DNA of 64,000 bases from positions 1 to 64,000 of the forward strand of contig JAJYYO010000001.1 in assembly GCA_021800795.1 (NCBI GenBank), given 5' to 3'. This DNA comes from Pseudomonadota bacterium (lineage in GTDB: Bacteria > Pseudomonadota > Gammaproteobacteria > Burkholderiales > Gallionellaceae). Positions 50,021 to 60,751 of the stretch are shown here, piece by piece. Within the stretch, counting starts at the first letter, position 1. Each line of letters starts with the position of its first letter. The position numbers were made by a program, and so were the translations under genes. Under the pieces are notes generated by a model. It saw nothing but the letters and a program-made list of their open reading frames with translations. It was not told the origin of the DNA and made no database searches.

Positions 50021-51145
50021 TCAGGGGGTGTTGAGGTAGCCGTCCTGATACCACTGGTAGAGCAGGGCAATCAATTCAGTTGAACAGGTTTTCAGCGCGG
50101 GCAGTGCGCGGTTATCCGCCAGTTCGCGCAACAGCTCATAGTCCTGGTCGACGGCATGGGTTGCTTCGCCATTCATAAAAATGGTATTGACATGACATAG
50201 CATCTGGCTTTTCAGGCTGAGCGCCACGCCCTTATTCTGAATTTCCTTGCTGAATTTGGCCAGACCAAGCGGATGTCCGGGCGCGTCGAAATAGATATGG
50301 GGCTTGGGCTCGCTCAAATAACAGCCCAGAAAATTCGCGATATCGTCCGCATCCCATCTCACCTGTTCAATGGCTTTTTCGACCTGCTTCAGCATGTCGG
50401 GGCAGATTTCGGAAGGGTGTTTTTGAGTTTTCAGATCGGGATCGGCATACATGCCTTCCACGCAGATACGATCCTGCAAATAAACCAGAAACTGTTCGGC
50501 CAGCTCCTGATATGCAGGCGTGCGGAAACCGATGGAATAGGTCATGCAGTCGTCTTCTGCGATGCCGTTGTGCGCACAGTGAGGGGGCAGGTACAGCATG
50601 TCGCCCGGAGCCAATACCCACTCCTGTTCTACCCTGAAGTCCTTCAGGATGCGCAGCGGCGCATCTTCGATCAGCGTGCGGTCGGCCTGAGTGGAGATTT
50701 GCCAGCGGCGGTGTCCCATGCCCTGCAGCAGGAATACATCGTAGGAATCGAAGTGAGGGCCTACGCCGCCGCCGCAGGGGGCGTAGCTGACCATCAGGTC
50801 ATCCAGGCGTGCATGTGGAATGAAGTTAAACTGCTTAAGTAATTCCGCAGCACTCGGCAGATGATGGTTTACCCCCTGCACCAGCACCGTCCACTGTGCC
50901 TTGCTCAGACCTTTGAAGTCTTTCGCCGTGAAGGGTGATTGTTGCAGCTCGAAGCGGCCGCGTCGCTGAGTCACCAGTCGCGCTTGTGCATCTTCAGTGC
51001 AGGCCAGTGCCGTCAGCTGCTGTGGTGTCAGCAGTCCTGTAAAGTTTGGCAGGGCGCCGCGTATCAGCAGCGGTTTTTTTTGCCAGTAGTCGCGCAAAAA
51101 TGCTTCGATGCCGAGATAGCCCAGCGGAGTGGATAGACTTTTCAT
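50021..51145 (-). CDS. roxA: cupin-type ribosomal protein uL16 arginine hydroxylase (YcfD/RoxA)
   Basis: WQKKPLLIRGALPNF, SYAPCGGGVGPHFDSYDVFLLQGMGHRRWQI, LYLPPHCAHNGIA. Confidence 0.92.
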   Translation of the reverse strand: MKSLSTPLGYLGIEAFLRDYWQKKPLLIRGALPNFTGLLTPQQLTALACTEDAQARLVTQRRGRFELQQSPFTAKDFKGLSKAQWTVLVQGVNHHLPSAAELLKQFNFIPHARLDDLMVSYAPCGGGVGPHFDSYDVFLLQGMGHRRWQISTQADRTLIEDAPLRILKDFRVEQEWVLAPGDMLYLPPHCAHNGIAEDDCMTYSIGFRTPAYQELAEQFLVYLQDRICVEGMYADPDLKTQKHPSEICPDMLKQVEKAIEQVRWDADDIANFLGCYLSEPKPHIYFDAPGHPLGLAKFSKEIQNKGVALSLKSQMLCHVNTIFMNGEATHAVDQDYELLRELADNRALPALKTCSTELIALLYQWYQDGYLNTP

Positions 51146-51402
51146 GGGCTGTATTATAGTCGTGTCAAGTTCTGCAAGGGTTAAGTTTACATTTTAAAGT
51201 TTCGTTTTTTGCGCGCTTCCCCGGATCAAGTTGCGGCTGCCGCTCCGGAAGCGTCATGGAAGCGCGGGTTGCAAAAAATGATTAGCTGGCGGCCCTCAAT
51301 GCGTTTAAAATGCTGCGAGGATTTTGTTGATCCGGCGTTGAATCGGGCGGGTATTCAGGTTGCGACAGGCACAAATTTTTTATATTTTATGAGGGAAGTC
51401 AA

Positions 51403-51894
51403 ATGAAGATCGAAAAAAACTCGGTGGTATCGCTGCGCTACGAATTGATCAATGCCGAAGGCAATGGTGAAATACTCGAAAAAGTCGAAGATCCGATCAG
51501 CTACCTGCACGGCGGATACGACGGCATCTTTCCGCTGGTTGAAGAGGCGCTGCACGGCAAGCGTATCGGCGATACATGCAGCGTCACCCTGCAACCGGAT
51601 GATGCCTTTGGTGAGTATGAGCATGAGCTGGTTGAAGTCGAAGCGCGCAGCGCTTTCCCTGCCGATGTTGCCGTCGGCATGCAGTTCGAGGGTGCGCCCG
51701 AAGAGTCGGATGACGAAGATTTCATCCTGTACACGGTTGTGGAAGTGAACGACGACGAAGTTACGGTGGACGGCAATCATCCGCTGGCCGGCAAAACCGT
51801 GACCTTTAACTGTACGGTAACCGGCGTGCGTCAGGCGAGCGAAGAAGAGCTGGAACACGGGCATGTGCATGACGAAGGCGGTCACCTGCACTAA
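51403..51894 (+). CDS. slyD: FKBP-type peptidyl-prolyl isomerase (SlyD-like)
   Basis: SYLHGGYDGIFPLVEEALHGKRIGD and C-terminal His-containing tail. Confidence 0.93.
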   Translation: MKIEKNSVVSLRYELINAEGNGEILEKVEDPISYLHGGYDGIFPLVEEALHGKRIGDTCSVTLQPDDAFGEYEHELVEVEARSAFPADVAVGMQFEGAPEESDDEDFILYTVVEVNDDEVTVDGNHPLAGKTVTFNCTVTGVRQASEEELEHGHVHDEGGHLH

Positions 51895-51902
51895 CAGACT
51901 GT

Positions 51903-51934
51903 CGGGCTTCTTTCGTTGGCGCCAAAGAAGCCCG
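51903..51934. terminator. hairpin between convergent slyD and glycosyltransferase-like gene
   Basis: CGGGCTTCTTT...AAAGAAGCCCG, 11-bp perfect stem. Confidence 0.6.
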
Positions 51935-51982
51935 GCAACTTGTCAGGCTGCGCGTAACAGGTTTGCTATGTAACAACATGTT

Positions 51983-53089
51983 TTAATTCAGTTTTTTTGA
52001 CAGCCATGCGGCGACTTGCAGCGCGCCTGACGGCGCGACAGCTTCCGGTTTGCTCATGCGCCAGAGTTGTTCCAGTTCGCAGCCTATATCTCCTTGTGCC
52101 AGCGCATCCTGCGAAATTTCGCGGCTTGTGCCGTGTTGTTGCAGCCACGAAATCAGCGCGGGCGATTCCGGCCAGTCGGGTCTGCCGACATATAATACCG
52201 GGATGCCTGAGCATGTGGCTTCAACGAAACTGCCATAGCCGGGCTTGCAAAGCAGCGCATCAGAACTTGCCATCAGGTCGCTGAAACTCACCGGCAACGA
52301 TTCGAGGCTGATCACATGTTCGTCCCTTCGATTCAACTCAGGACAGGCTTGCCAGGCAGCCGGCACCAGATAATGCACGCCCTTTATTTCCGGCCAGTTT
52401 TCAACGGGCAACCGGCTATCGATGCCGCCCATGCTCACCAGCACCAGTTTTTCCCCCTTCGCTAATCTTAAACGTAGATTCAGTTCATCGCGCCGGTTCG
52501 AACCAACGGCGGCGATAGGCGCAACGGGAATCAGGTTGGCAAGATCGCTCATCGGCATGCCGGGTGCGGTGCGCAGAAAAGCATCCGCATTGGCGTAGCA
52601 GGCCTGTATCTGCGCCGCGATGGTCTCAGTCTGGCATGCCAAAGGCGCGCAGCAGTAATGACGATAGATGTCGGCCCAGTTCAGCGAACACAGCGCGACC
52701 CCCGGTATCCCGGCCTTTTGTGCGCCTGCAAGCGGCAGATAACCGACGTTGGAGAACACCAGATCGGCCTGAAGTTCATGCAACAGGCAAGCTTCCTGTT
52801 CGACGCGGGTATCCCAGTCAGCGTGAAATTCGCGGTAGGCGGCGCGGCTCTTTTCGATGTTTACCTCCAGCGCTGTAGTCATCACCATGCCGATGTCGCC
52901 CATGCTTGGTAAATGGATAAACGGTGCATGGATGCGTGCGCGCAGCTGGCTTGCTGCAACAGATGAGCGTACGGTGATGCGCAACTGTGGCATCAGTCTG
53001 TGCAACGCATTCAGTACCGGTGCGGTCTGCGCGACATGACCGAAACCGTGGCCGGAGATCGAAACGACGAGGTGGGGTGTTTTGAACAT
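51983..53089 (-). CDS. GT-B-like glycosyltransferase family protein
   Basis: SISGHGFGHVAQTAPVLNAL, LVLVSMGGIDSRLP, LLCKPGYGSFVEATCSGIPVLYV. Confidence 0.8.
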   Translation of the reverse strand: MFKTPHLVVSISGHGFGHVAQTAPVLNALHRLMPQLRITVRSSVAASQLRARIHAPFIHLPSMGDIGMVMTTALEVNIEKSRAAYREFHADWDTRVEQEACLLHELQADLVFSNVGYLPLAGAQKAGIPGVALCSLNWADIYRHYCCAPLACQTETIAAQIQACYANADAFLRTAPGMPMSDLANLIPVAPIAAVGSNRRDELNLRLRLAKGEKLVLVSMGGIDSRLPVENWPEIKGVHYLVPAAWQACPELNRRDEHVISLESLPVSFSDLMASSDALLCKPGYGSFVEATCSGIPVLYVGRPDWPESPALISWLQQHGTSREISQDALAQGDIGCELEQLWRMSKPEAVAPSGALQVAAWLSKKLN

Positions 53090-53407
53090 GTGGTTAACCG
53101 GATAAACAGGACGCGATTATTTCATACCAGATGCGAGCATGTCGCTGTTTATCCCGGAGGGGAGAGCGCAGCGAACGAGAAAAACAATTGCCCATCCCTG
53201 AATCGCTACGCGAGTATCACGTTAAAGCCGGATATTGCCAGCTTCGCGGCATATGACGCCGGGAACAACCGTTCGTCAGTAAAAAACAACCGGCCGTCCG
53301 ATTATTTCTACCGCACAGTACATGCTTTTTAAACCGCCGTACGGATTTGAGGTTGTATGCCGGTTTTTGCTATCCTGCACACATTACTGGATAGATAGGA
53401 GAAAAAA

Positions 53408-53563
53408 ATGAGATACCACAACGGACATCTGCGCAATGAACAGGATCTCACGCTTACCTTGAGGTTGTACGAGCAAAGGGAAAGTGTGGATTGGAAGGAA
53501 TATGCCCCGTTTGCCGCCATTGCCAGTCTGATGCTGAGTCTGTTGCTGCCCGGCATGTCCTGA
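53408..53563 (+). CDS. possible small membrane protein (51 aa)
   Basis: MRYHNGHLRNEQDLTLTLRLYEQRESVDWKEYAPFAAIASLMLSLLLPGMS with RBS TAGGAG. Confidence 0.4.
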   Translation: MRYHNGHLRNEQDLTLTLRLYEQRESVDWKEYAPFAAIASLMLSLLLPGMS

Positions 53564-53833
53564 TAAGCAGGTCGGAATGAATATCCCATAAAACTGAAGT
53601 TGTCTGCGAATCGGTTTAAGCCGGCCTGCCTGTCGGCAGACAGGAATGATGCGCTGCGAGTCGCTGCCCTTGCTCAGCATCACCACTTTTTTGTGGATGA
53701 AAATTATTTAAGGATAAATCGGCGTTTCCCCAGCTATTCTGAGCAAAATCCCAGCCATTATTGCCGACTTCCCTAGACAAAATATTTTTTCTAGGTTATT
53801 TTGCATCTCGTTATATTCTTAAGTTTTTTTATA

Positions 53834-54550
53834 ATGAAAATATTGTCAATCGGATTCTCATTGCTCGCGTTCAGCACCAGCGTATTTGCCGTAGACACTC
53901 TGCCGTTGGCAGGGCGCACCATCCTGGTGCTTGGTGAAAGCCACATGTCCATCAACAACTATCTGGTATCCGACTTGCCTGACGACCTGGTTGAACAAGG
54001 CGCGAAAGTTTTTTCCTACGGCGCTTGTGGCGCATCGGCTGGAGACTGGCTTAAAACCAAATCAGTACCTTGTGCAGCAACCAGAGTTGATGCCGGCCCC
54101 ATCAAAGAGCGTCCAGCCGACATTGCGAGCACTCAACCGATAGACAGCCTGATCAAGAAACATCATCCCAACCTGATTCTGCTGGTGATGGGCGACACGA
54201 TGGCAAGCTACGACAACAAGGAAATACCCAAGAGCTGGGTCTGGCAGAGTGTTTCCTCATTGACCGCAGACATCAAGGCGCAGGGGATTCGCTGTGTCTG
54301 GGTGGGGCCGGCCTGGGGCGAGGATGGCGGAAAATACAAAAAAACCAATGCGCGGGTGAAAGAGTTTTCGGCTTATCTGTCAACGATAGTGGCCCCCTGT
54401 ACCTATATTGATTCGCTGGCCTTTTCCAAAATAGGCGAGTGGAAAACATTTGACGGGCAGCATTTCGACAAATGGGGGTATGAACACTGGGCCAAAGCAA
54501 TCACTAATGCACTTATCTCTCCGGAAATGTTATCCACATTAAGTCAATAG
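53834..54550 (+). CDS. secreted SGNH/GDSL-type hydrolase family protein
   Basis: ILVLGESHMS (block I), DGQHFDKWGYEHW (block V); signal peptide. Confidence 0.8.
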   Translation: MKILSIGFSLLAFSTSVFAVDTLPLAGRTILVLGESHMSINNYLVSDLPDDLVEQGAKVFSYGACGASAGDWLKTKSVPCAATRVDAGPIKERPADIASTQPIDSLIKKHHPNLILLVMGDTMASYDNKEIPKSWVWQSVSSLTADIKAQGIRCVWVGPAWGEDGGKYKKTNARVKEFSAYLSTIVAPCTYIDSLAFSKIGEWKTFDGQHFDKWGYEHWAKAITNALISPEMLSTLSQ

Positions 54551-54871
54551 TCCGGTTTTGTCGCATACGAGTCACCGCCACCACGGCGGAAGCATTGCGC
54601 TTTAAAGTACAAACAGCAGTGCGACAGTTTTACATCTGACTCGTTGCAAAATCCGTGAACGTTGCGTAGTATTGCGCTGTTTAAACTTTAAACTTTAAAC
54701 TTGTAAGCGACAATTTGTTGAGCGGAGATGATAATTTTCATACATTTCACTAAAATAATTAAAAAATCATAATAAAATCGACGAGCTTTGTGCGTCATCG
54801 CATTAAATTTATGCCAACTTTCAGGTTGCAATGACTTTTGCAAATATATTTCACCTCAAGGCTCACGTTGA

Positions 54872-56011
54872 ATGCTAGTTAGTTCAAGGTTTATACACAG
54901 AATATCAGGATATATAGCTTTCGCGTTGATATTCAGTCTGAGCTCATTCGCACATGCGGCATCTTGTGAAAAAACCTGGCCTGCATGGGAAAATTTCAAG
55001 AAAAACCTGATCAGCGAAGAGGGGCGTGTGATTGATGGCAGTTCGGAGGCCATGAAAACTACCTCCGAGGGGCAGGCCTATGCACTGTTTTTTTCACTCG
55101 TCGCCAATGATCGTGTAACTTTCGACAAACTTCTGAACTGGTCAGAAAAGAACCTGGCTGAAGACGACCTGATATTACGCCTGCCATCCTGGGCATCGGG
55201 TAAAAAAGAGGATGGCAGCTTGGGGGTACTGGATGTAAATTCGGCCTCCGATGCCGACCTGTGGATGGCCTACGCGCTGGGCGAAGCCGGGCGCTTATGG
55301 AAGGACCGCCGCTACGTCGCACTTTCTTCGCTATTAGCCAATCGCATACTGACAACAGAAACCCTGGATGTTCCCGGTCTCGGACTTGTCTTGTTGCCGG
55401 GTGCCGCCGGTTTTACAATGCCTGCGCAAGTGCGTTTAAATCCGAGTTATGTACCCATGCAGCTGATGCATTGGTTCGTGGCGCACAGCAATGATGCCCG
55501 CTGGAGTGCGCTGTTAAAATCCTCGCAGCAGTTGATCGTGAAGTCATCGCCCAAAGGGTATGTGCCTGACTGGATAATTTATGATTATGACAAAGGTTTT
55601 TTGCCCGACAGCGAAAAAAGTAATGTCGGTTCTTACGATGCGATTCGCGTTTACCTGTGGGCAGGCATGCTGAGCCGTGACGATAGCGGCAGAGATATAT
55701 TGCTCGATGCATTAAAGCCGATGGCGCGACTCGTGGAACAGAGGGGCTTCCCGCCGGAATCGGTCAATATTCTGACCGGGGTGACCGACAATGAGGGGCC
55801 CAGTGGATTTTCCGCCGCCATGGTGCCGTTTCTGCAGGCTATCGGATTAAACAAGGCGGTTGAAATACAACTTGCGCGCGTCGCAGCGCAGCCTGAGGAC
55901 AATTATTACAATCAGGTGTTGAGTCTGTACGCGCTGGGGTGGCACGACAGTTTGTACCGTTTTGATTCAAAAGGAAACCTTGCCCCGCACTGGATGTCAA
56001 CATGCCCATGA
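54872..56011 (+). CDS. bcsZ: GH8 endoglucanase, BcsZ-like
   Basis: WPAWENFKKNLISEEGRVIDGSSEAMKTTSEGQAYALFFSLVANDRVTFDKLLNW and DADLWMAYALGEAGRLW. Confidence 0.92.
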   Translation: MLVSSRFIHRISGYIAFALIFSLSSFAHAASCEKTWPAWENFKKNLISEEGRVIDGSSEAMKTTSEGQAYALFFSLVANDRVTFDKLLNWSEKNLAEDDLILRLPSWASGKKEDGSLGVLDVNSASDADLWMAYALGEAGRLWKDRRYVALSSLLANRILTTETLDVPGLGLVLLPGAAGFTMPAQVRLNPSYVPMQLMHWFVAHSNDARWSALLKSSQQLIVKSSPKGYVPDWIIYDYDKGFLPDSEKSNVGSYDAIRVYLWAGMLSRDDSGRDILLDALKPMARLVEQRGFPPESVNILTGVTDNEGPSGFSAAMVPFLQAIGLNKAVEIQLARVAAQPEDNYYNQVLSLYALGWHDSLYRFDSKGNLAPHWMSTCP

Positions 56012-59000
56012 ATTTACGCGTCTTATCTCTTGCGCTCATTCTGGCAGGAATCGTTCCTACACCGTTGTTTGCCGCCACGCGGCCGGATAATTCTACTGAG
56101 ATATTGTTGAGCGGTGCAAAAAAATGGGTAGACCGGGACCGCGCTGATCTGGCCAAAGATTTGTTGAAAAAGGTGCTGCTGATTGAGCCCAACTCGCCGC
56201 AAGCTCTGCTCATGTTGGGCAGGATTGAATTAAAGAACGGCAACCCCAATGAGGCAAAGCGCTATTTGCATACCCTTGAGCAAACCGCCCCGGGCGGCCC
56301 GCAGACGCAGGAATTGCGCAATGCATTGTCCGGCGTAAGCTCATTTGCCACACCGGGCAAGCTTGCCAGGCCCGCTCAGGCGGGCGTACCGCTTGCCGAA
56401 CTAAAAGCGCAATCAGGCAAGCCGCCTGCCGCCCGTTCTGAGAAGCATAAAAAGATCAATAAAGACAGTCTGAAGCGGCACATCGTTGCCGGGCCATCAG
56501 CGGAAAAACCGGCGGATCAGACGGATGAACATTCCTCCAATACAGCGCTCGATCCGGACATCATTGCGCGAACCGATGCACTGGATGCGCTTGCAGACGG
56601 GAATACCGAACTTGCAGAAACTACGCTGCTGGATGTGCTCAAACGCAGACCACAAGACCCTGAAGTGATTGGCGGAATAGGCCTGGTGAAACAATCCCAG
56701 GGGAAATTCGAAGAAGCCGAAAAATGGTTCGAACAAGCCTTGCAGGCGGCTAAAGCTGAAAAAGTAGCGAGCGAAAGATGGGAATATCTGATAGGAGTAG
56801 CGAAGTTTTCGCAATACATAAGCGCAGCAAAATCGCTGCTCGAAGACAACAAATTGCCTGAAGCCGAAGCGGCTATTAATCAGGCGCTGATCATGAAACC
56901 CGGATACCCGGACGCACTGGCGGTGTTGGGCAATATCAAGGCAGCTGGCAATGAAAACGTCGAGGCCGAACGCCTCTATCGGGAAGCTCTGAAAACCGAG
57001 GGCTATAACGTATTTGCAGCGCGAGGTCTTGCCGCTTTGTTGGCGCGTACAAAGCGCAGCGACGAGGCGATCGAATTTATCGAACGTGTTCTTCAGGATT
57101 ATCCGGATGAATGGAAGAAAAATCCTTACAGCCAGGCCAGCCTGTTGCGGGAAGAGGCCAATCTGTTTATTGAGGCGCACCGACCCAGTCGTGCCATGAA
57201 TGCGCTGGAGAAAGCCGTCAAGGTCGATCCGAAAAACCCCTGGGTCAGATTCTCGCTGGCTAAACTGTATATCAGCCTCGATCTTGCGCCACTGGGAAGG
57301 CAGGTCATGCAGGAGGGCGTTGCGCTGGCTCCCAACGATCCGGTCATGCATTTCACCCAGGCGCTCGTGCTGCTCAGTCTGAATGACTATGCGGCGGCCC
57401 TCGATAGCATGAATCAAATTCCAGAGGAGGCGCTCACCCAGGATATGCAGGAAGCCCGAAAACTCGCACTGATCAAGTATGGCATACAACAAGCCGAGAA
57501 TAAATTAGCCCAGGGGAATCGCAAGGAAGCCATCCGCATCATGTCGATTGCCGAGACTCAGGCGCGAGGCAACTACTCTGCGACTGAACAGGTTGCAGAG
57601 GGGTGGTTCAGATTGGGTCAACAGAAACAGGGGCTCAGTGCGATGCGCAAATTACCCCAACCGGTGCCACTTAAAACACAGATATATTTTGCCACGCTAC
57701 TCAATCGTGCCGAACGGGATCAGGAGCTGGCTGATTATTTGCCCTCCCTGCACATACCTGAGGGAACGGACGACACTGCAATTAAATACCGTGCAGCCAT
57801 CCAGAATATTGAATTTGCAATGGCCGGCAGACATTACGACAGCCTGATGAAGGCGGGAAAAACCGAACAGGCACAACAGTTTGCAGACGCCCTGTTCAAC
57901 GCGAACAAGCTGAGCAGTAGCGATTATTTCAAGTTTCACCGCATGTATTTCTCCAGGGCACAATTGCCTGAAGGTGCAATTGACCGGTTAAATCAGGAAA
58001 AAGAACAAAACCCCAATGACCTCGATGTTCGCTACGATCTGGCCTATGCGTATTATCAGGACAAGCAAAACGCCAATGCCAGAAGGGAGGTGCAGGAACT
58101 GCTCGCTTTGACAAAGGGCGACGATGTCGACATGCGCCTGCGCATCGCCGATTTGCAGCAGAGCCTGGGGGATACGACTGCTGCCCGTGCAACCATTGAT
58201 GATCTGACCAACCGTTATCCGAACAATACGGACTTACTATTGCAGGCGGGACGAATTGCACAGGCCGATGGTCAGTACAACCGCGCGATGCGCTATTATC
58301 AGAGAGTGCAGCAACCCGGCGAGACTGTGTCCAAGCCAACAGTTGCAACTGCTCCTCCGGCAACCGGCATCCTGCTTAATCTGCTGCCGGAGCCGGAGCC
58401 TGGGCTTGCCGGTTCCGGTGCGTCAGTGGCTACAGCCATGGCAAGTAGCGGTGAGAGCGACAGGATTTATCGGACGGCGCTTGTGGGCGATACGGTTGCC
58501 CGAAAACCGCTTGTAAGCATTGCTTCATCGGAGGCGCAGCAGGCCATGGACAGCATCAGATCGCTGCGCTCAGCGAAAATCGAGACGGGGCTGGATATCG
58601 AATCCAAGACCGCCAGCAGCGGAACATCGACCTATAACGCCATAGAAGTCCCCGTGCTCGCGAGTTTTCCGATCGGCTATGAGGCGAATGGCTTTGTTCA
58701 GGTAGATCAGGTCAATATCAATGCGGGCGCCTTGTCGTCCGCGTTTAATGATGCTGCATTATTCGGCAAAATACAGGCCTATCAATATGTCCCTCCCCAG
58801 CCCTTGACGCCCACCGCATCGGGCACTTCAGTCGCGCTGGGCTATGAGCAGGGGTCGGTCAAAGCCGATATCGGCGAAGTGGGGATAGGTTTTCCGCTCA
58901 GTAACGTGGTTGGAGGAATACGCCAGAGCGGTTCGATAGGGCGCATGAGTTATTCGCTCAATCTCTCGCGCCGTCCCTATACCGGCACTCTGCTCTCTTA

Positions 59001-59724
59001 TGCGGGCGCCAAGGATCCCGTCACGGGAACCGTCTGGGGAGGCGTGACCAATACCGGTCTGTCGCTTTATATGTCCACGACCCTGTCGAGTTCTTCCCTG
59101 GGTAATTTCAACGTGGCAGCCATGGGTTCATATGGCCTGTTGCGCGGGCAAAACGTGTTAAACAATGACAGGCTGTACCTGCGCGGGGCCATAGATCAGG
59201 ATATTTATAGCACCGGCGATACGGTACTCAATCTCGGTCTGAGCGTGGATTACATGAGTTTTGCAAAAAATGAGTTTTATTTTACCTTCGGTCAAGGGGG
59301 TTACTACAGCCCGCAAAGGAGTCTGACATTCGGCTTGCCCATCGAGCTGGACGGTCGCTCAGACCTGCTTTCCTATCGGCTCAAAGCCGGTGTTTCCTAT
59401 TACAGCACCAGTTCGGACTCATCTGCGTTCTACCCTACCGATCCCGCTTTGCAGGCGCGGGCGATGGGCGGCGCCTTGCCGACCGGTTATACTCAGCCTG
59501 TTTATAGCGCCTTTACAGGCAATGGATTCGGCTACAACCTGCTTGCAGCGAGTGAATATCGTGTCACGCCCAATTTTGTGCTGGGTGGACGTTTCAGCAT
59601 GGAGCGCTCGGCTTACTACTCGCCCAATTCCGTATTTTTCTATTTAAAGTATCTGTTCAAGCCGGAAACCGGCCCGGTCAAACTACGCCCGGATACCATC
59701 GTCCCTTACTCGCAGTATTATTAG
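56002..59724 (+). CDS. bcsC: cellulose synthase subunit BcsC-like (TPR plus C-terminal beta barrel)
   Basis: 1240 aa, signal peptide, many TPRs, BCSC_C-type barrel ending YLFKPETGPVKLRPDTIVPYSQYY; overlaps bcsZ. Confidence 0.9.
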   Translation: MPMNLRVLSLALILAGIVPTPLFAATRPDNSTEILLSGAKKWVDRDRADLAKDLLKKVLLIEPNSPQALLMLGRIELKNGNPNEAKRYLHTLEQTAPGGPQTQELRNALSGVSSFATPGKLARPAQAGVPLAELKAQSGKPPAARSEKHKKINKDSLKRHIVAGPSAEKPADQTDEHSSNTALDPDIIARTDALDALADGNTELAETTLLDVLKRRPQDPEVIGGIGLVKQSQGKFEEAEKWFEQALQAAKAEKVASERWEYLIGVAKFSQYISAAKSLLEDNKLPEAEAAINQALIMKPGYPDALAVLGNIKAAGNENVEAERLYREALKTEGYNVFAARGLAALLARTKRSDEAIEFIERVLQDYPDEWKKNPYSQASLLREEANLFIEAHRPSRAMNALEKAVKVDPKNPWVRFSLAKLYISLDLAPLGRQVMQEGVALAPNDPVMHFTQALVLLSLNDYAAALDSMNQIPEEALTQDMQEARKLALIKYGIQQAENKLAQGNRKEAIRIMSIAETQARGNYSATEQVAEGWFRLGQQKQGLSAMRKLPQPVPLKTQIYFATLLNRAERDQELADYLPSLHIPEGTDDTAIKYRAAIQNIEFAMAGRHYDSLMKAGKTEQAQQFADALFNANKLSSSDYFKFHRMYFSRAQLPEGAIDRLNQEKEQNPNDLDVRYDLAYAYYQDKQNANARREVQELLALTKGDDVDMRLRIADLQQSLGDTTAARATIDDLTNRYPNNTDLLLQAGRIAQADGQYNRAMRYYQRVQQPGETVSKPTVATAPPATGILLNLLPEPEPGLAGSGASVATAMASSGESDRIYRTALVGDTVARKPLVSIASSEAQQAMDSIRSLRSAKIETGLDIESKTASSGTSTYNAIEVPVLASFPIGYEANGFVQVDQVNINAGALSSAFNDAALFGKIQAYQYVPPQPLTPTASGTSVALGYEQGSVKADIGEVGIGFPLSNVVGGIRQSGSIGRMSYSLNLSRRPYTGTLLSYAGAKDPVTGTVWGGVTNTGLSLYMSTTLSSSSLGNFNVAAMGSYGLLRGQNVLNNDRLYLRGAIDQDIYSTGDTVLNLGLSVDYMSFAKNEFYFTFGQGGYYSPQRSLTFGLPIELDGRSDLLSYRLKAGVSYYSTSSDSSAFYPTDPALQARAMGGALPTGYTQPVYSAFTGNGFGYNLLAASEYRVTPNFVLGGRFSMERSAYYSPNSVFFYLKYLFKPETGPVKLRPDTIVPYSQYY

Positions 59725-59945
59725 TCTAGCGTTGCCGGATCGCCCCAGGCGCCAGGCTTGTTGTCGCCTGAATGCTTGCATTCAGGCAGCGCTTCAGAGT
59801 TGAATCCGTCTCTTTCGGTGCTGATCCGGATTCAGGTGCACAGACTGACTGCCAGTTTTGGTTGCGCACGTTCCAACGCTCTGGATGCCTTCGTTTTGCC
59901 GCCTCATAGTCAGGACGCGCTTCTGTAACAATGCCGATCGGTGTA

Positions 59946-60695
59946 TCAGTGCGCAGCAGACTGATTCTCAGGTATTTTCAGCAAAGGGCTGAAGGCATAG
60001 TATGCGGAAAGCGCCCAGTTTTCGGCCATATGCTGACCCGCCTCGCCCAGCGAGTTGAAGTGAATCCCGTCTCCGCCTGTAGCCGGATAACTCGTGTAGT
60101 TTCGGCTGTCGAAAAGCAGGCAATATGGAACTACGCCTGCGCGTAACGCGTCGAAAACCCGTTCAAGTTCAGGTTCAGGTTGAATGCGCGCCTGAGGTGG
60201 GCCTATCCAGATACACTTGCTGCCCGAATTGACGATCGCCATGGCCATCTCATGGGAAGTTTGCTCCACCCATTCGAGAGGCCTGCCGTACATATTCGCA
60301 CCGAGTTCGACTATCGTATAACTGGGCTGATGCACGGCAAGCAGGTTCGCAAGCAAGGGGGTCTTCCTTGTCCAGTCGCGCTGTTCTTTGCCATCAGTAT
60401 CCTTGATAAAATACCCGCAATTGGTCTGCTCGCCCGAGAACCAGGATTGCGGTGAGCTGCCGCAAATGGCATAGGTCGCCACGCGAAACCCCTTGACTCT
60501 GCGCAATAATGCGTCTTCCTGAATGCCGAAGCTACCCACCGAATGGGAATCGCCGATAAAGAGTATCAACGGCGGCGCCTTGAGTTCACCCGCCAGCGAT
60601 GGTGACACGGAAAATGCTGCAAGAGCAAGCAGCCCAGCGGCGTATCCGGAAAAATCCTTAAAAAACTCAAGTAATCTATTCATGGCTTGGTTCAT
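59946..60695 (-). CDS. SGNH hydrolase family protein
   Basis: LILFIGDSHSVGSFG, ELGANMYG, GDGIHFNSLGEAG. Confidence 0.78.
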   Translation of the reverse strand: MNQAMNRLLEFFKDFSGYAAGLLALAAFSVSPSLAGELKAPPLILFIGDSHSVGSFGIQEDALLRRVKGFRVATYAICGSSPQSWFSGEQTNCGYFIKDTDGKEQRDWTRKTPLLANLLAVHQPSYTIVELGANMYGRPLEWVEQTSHEMAMAIVNSGSKCIWIGPPQARIQPEPELERVFDALRAGVVPYCLLFDSRNYTSYPATGGDGIHFNSLGEAGQHMAENWALSAYYAFSPLLKIPENQSAAH

Positions 60696-60751
60696 CTGTG
60701 TGCATTATAGAGGTGCCGTAAGGACACATACGTTAAGACTGCTTGTGAAAA

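Noticed and set aside
54551-54871. c-di-GMP riboswitch in the bcsZ leader
   Set aside because: The 320-bp leader is AT-rich with an AAACTTT repeat, but I could not recognise the conserved GEMM core; needs an INFERNAL scan
56497-57492. 331-aa minus-strand ORF
   Set aside because: Antisense to bcsC
59767-59788. GCCTGAATGCTTGCATTCAGGC palindrome after bcsC
   Set aside because: Plausible transcript-end hairpin but no T-tract; too little to call more than a simple palindrome
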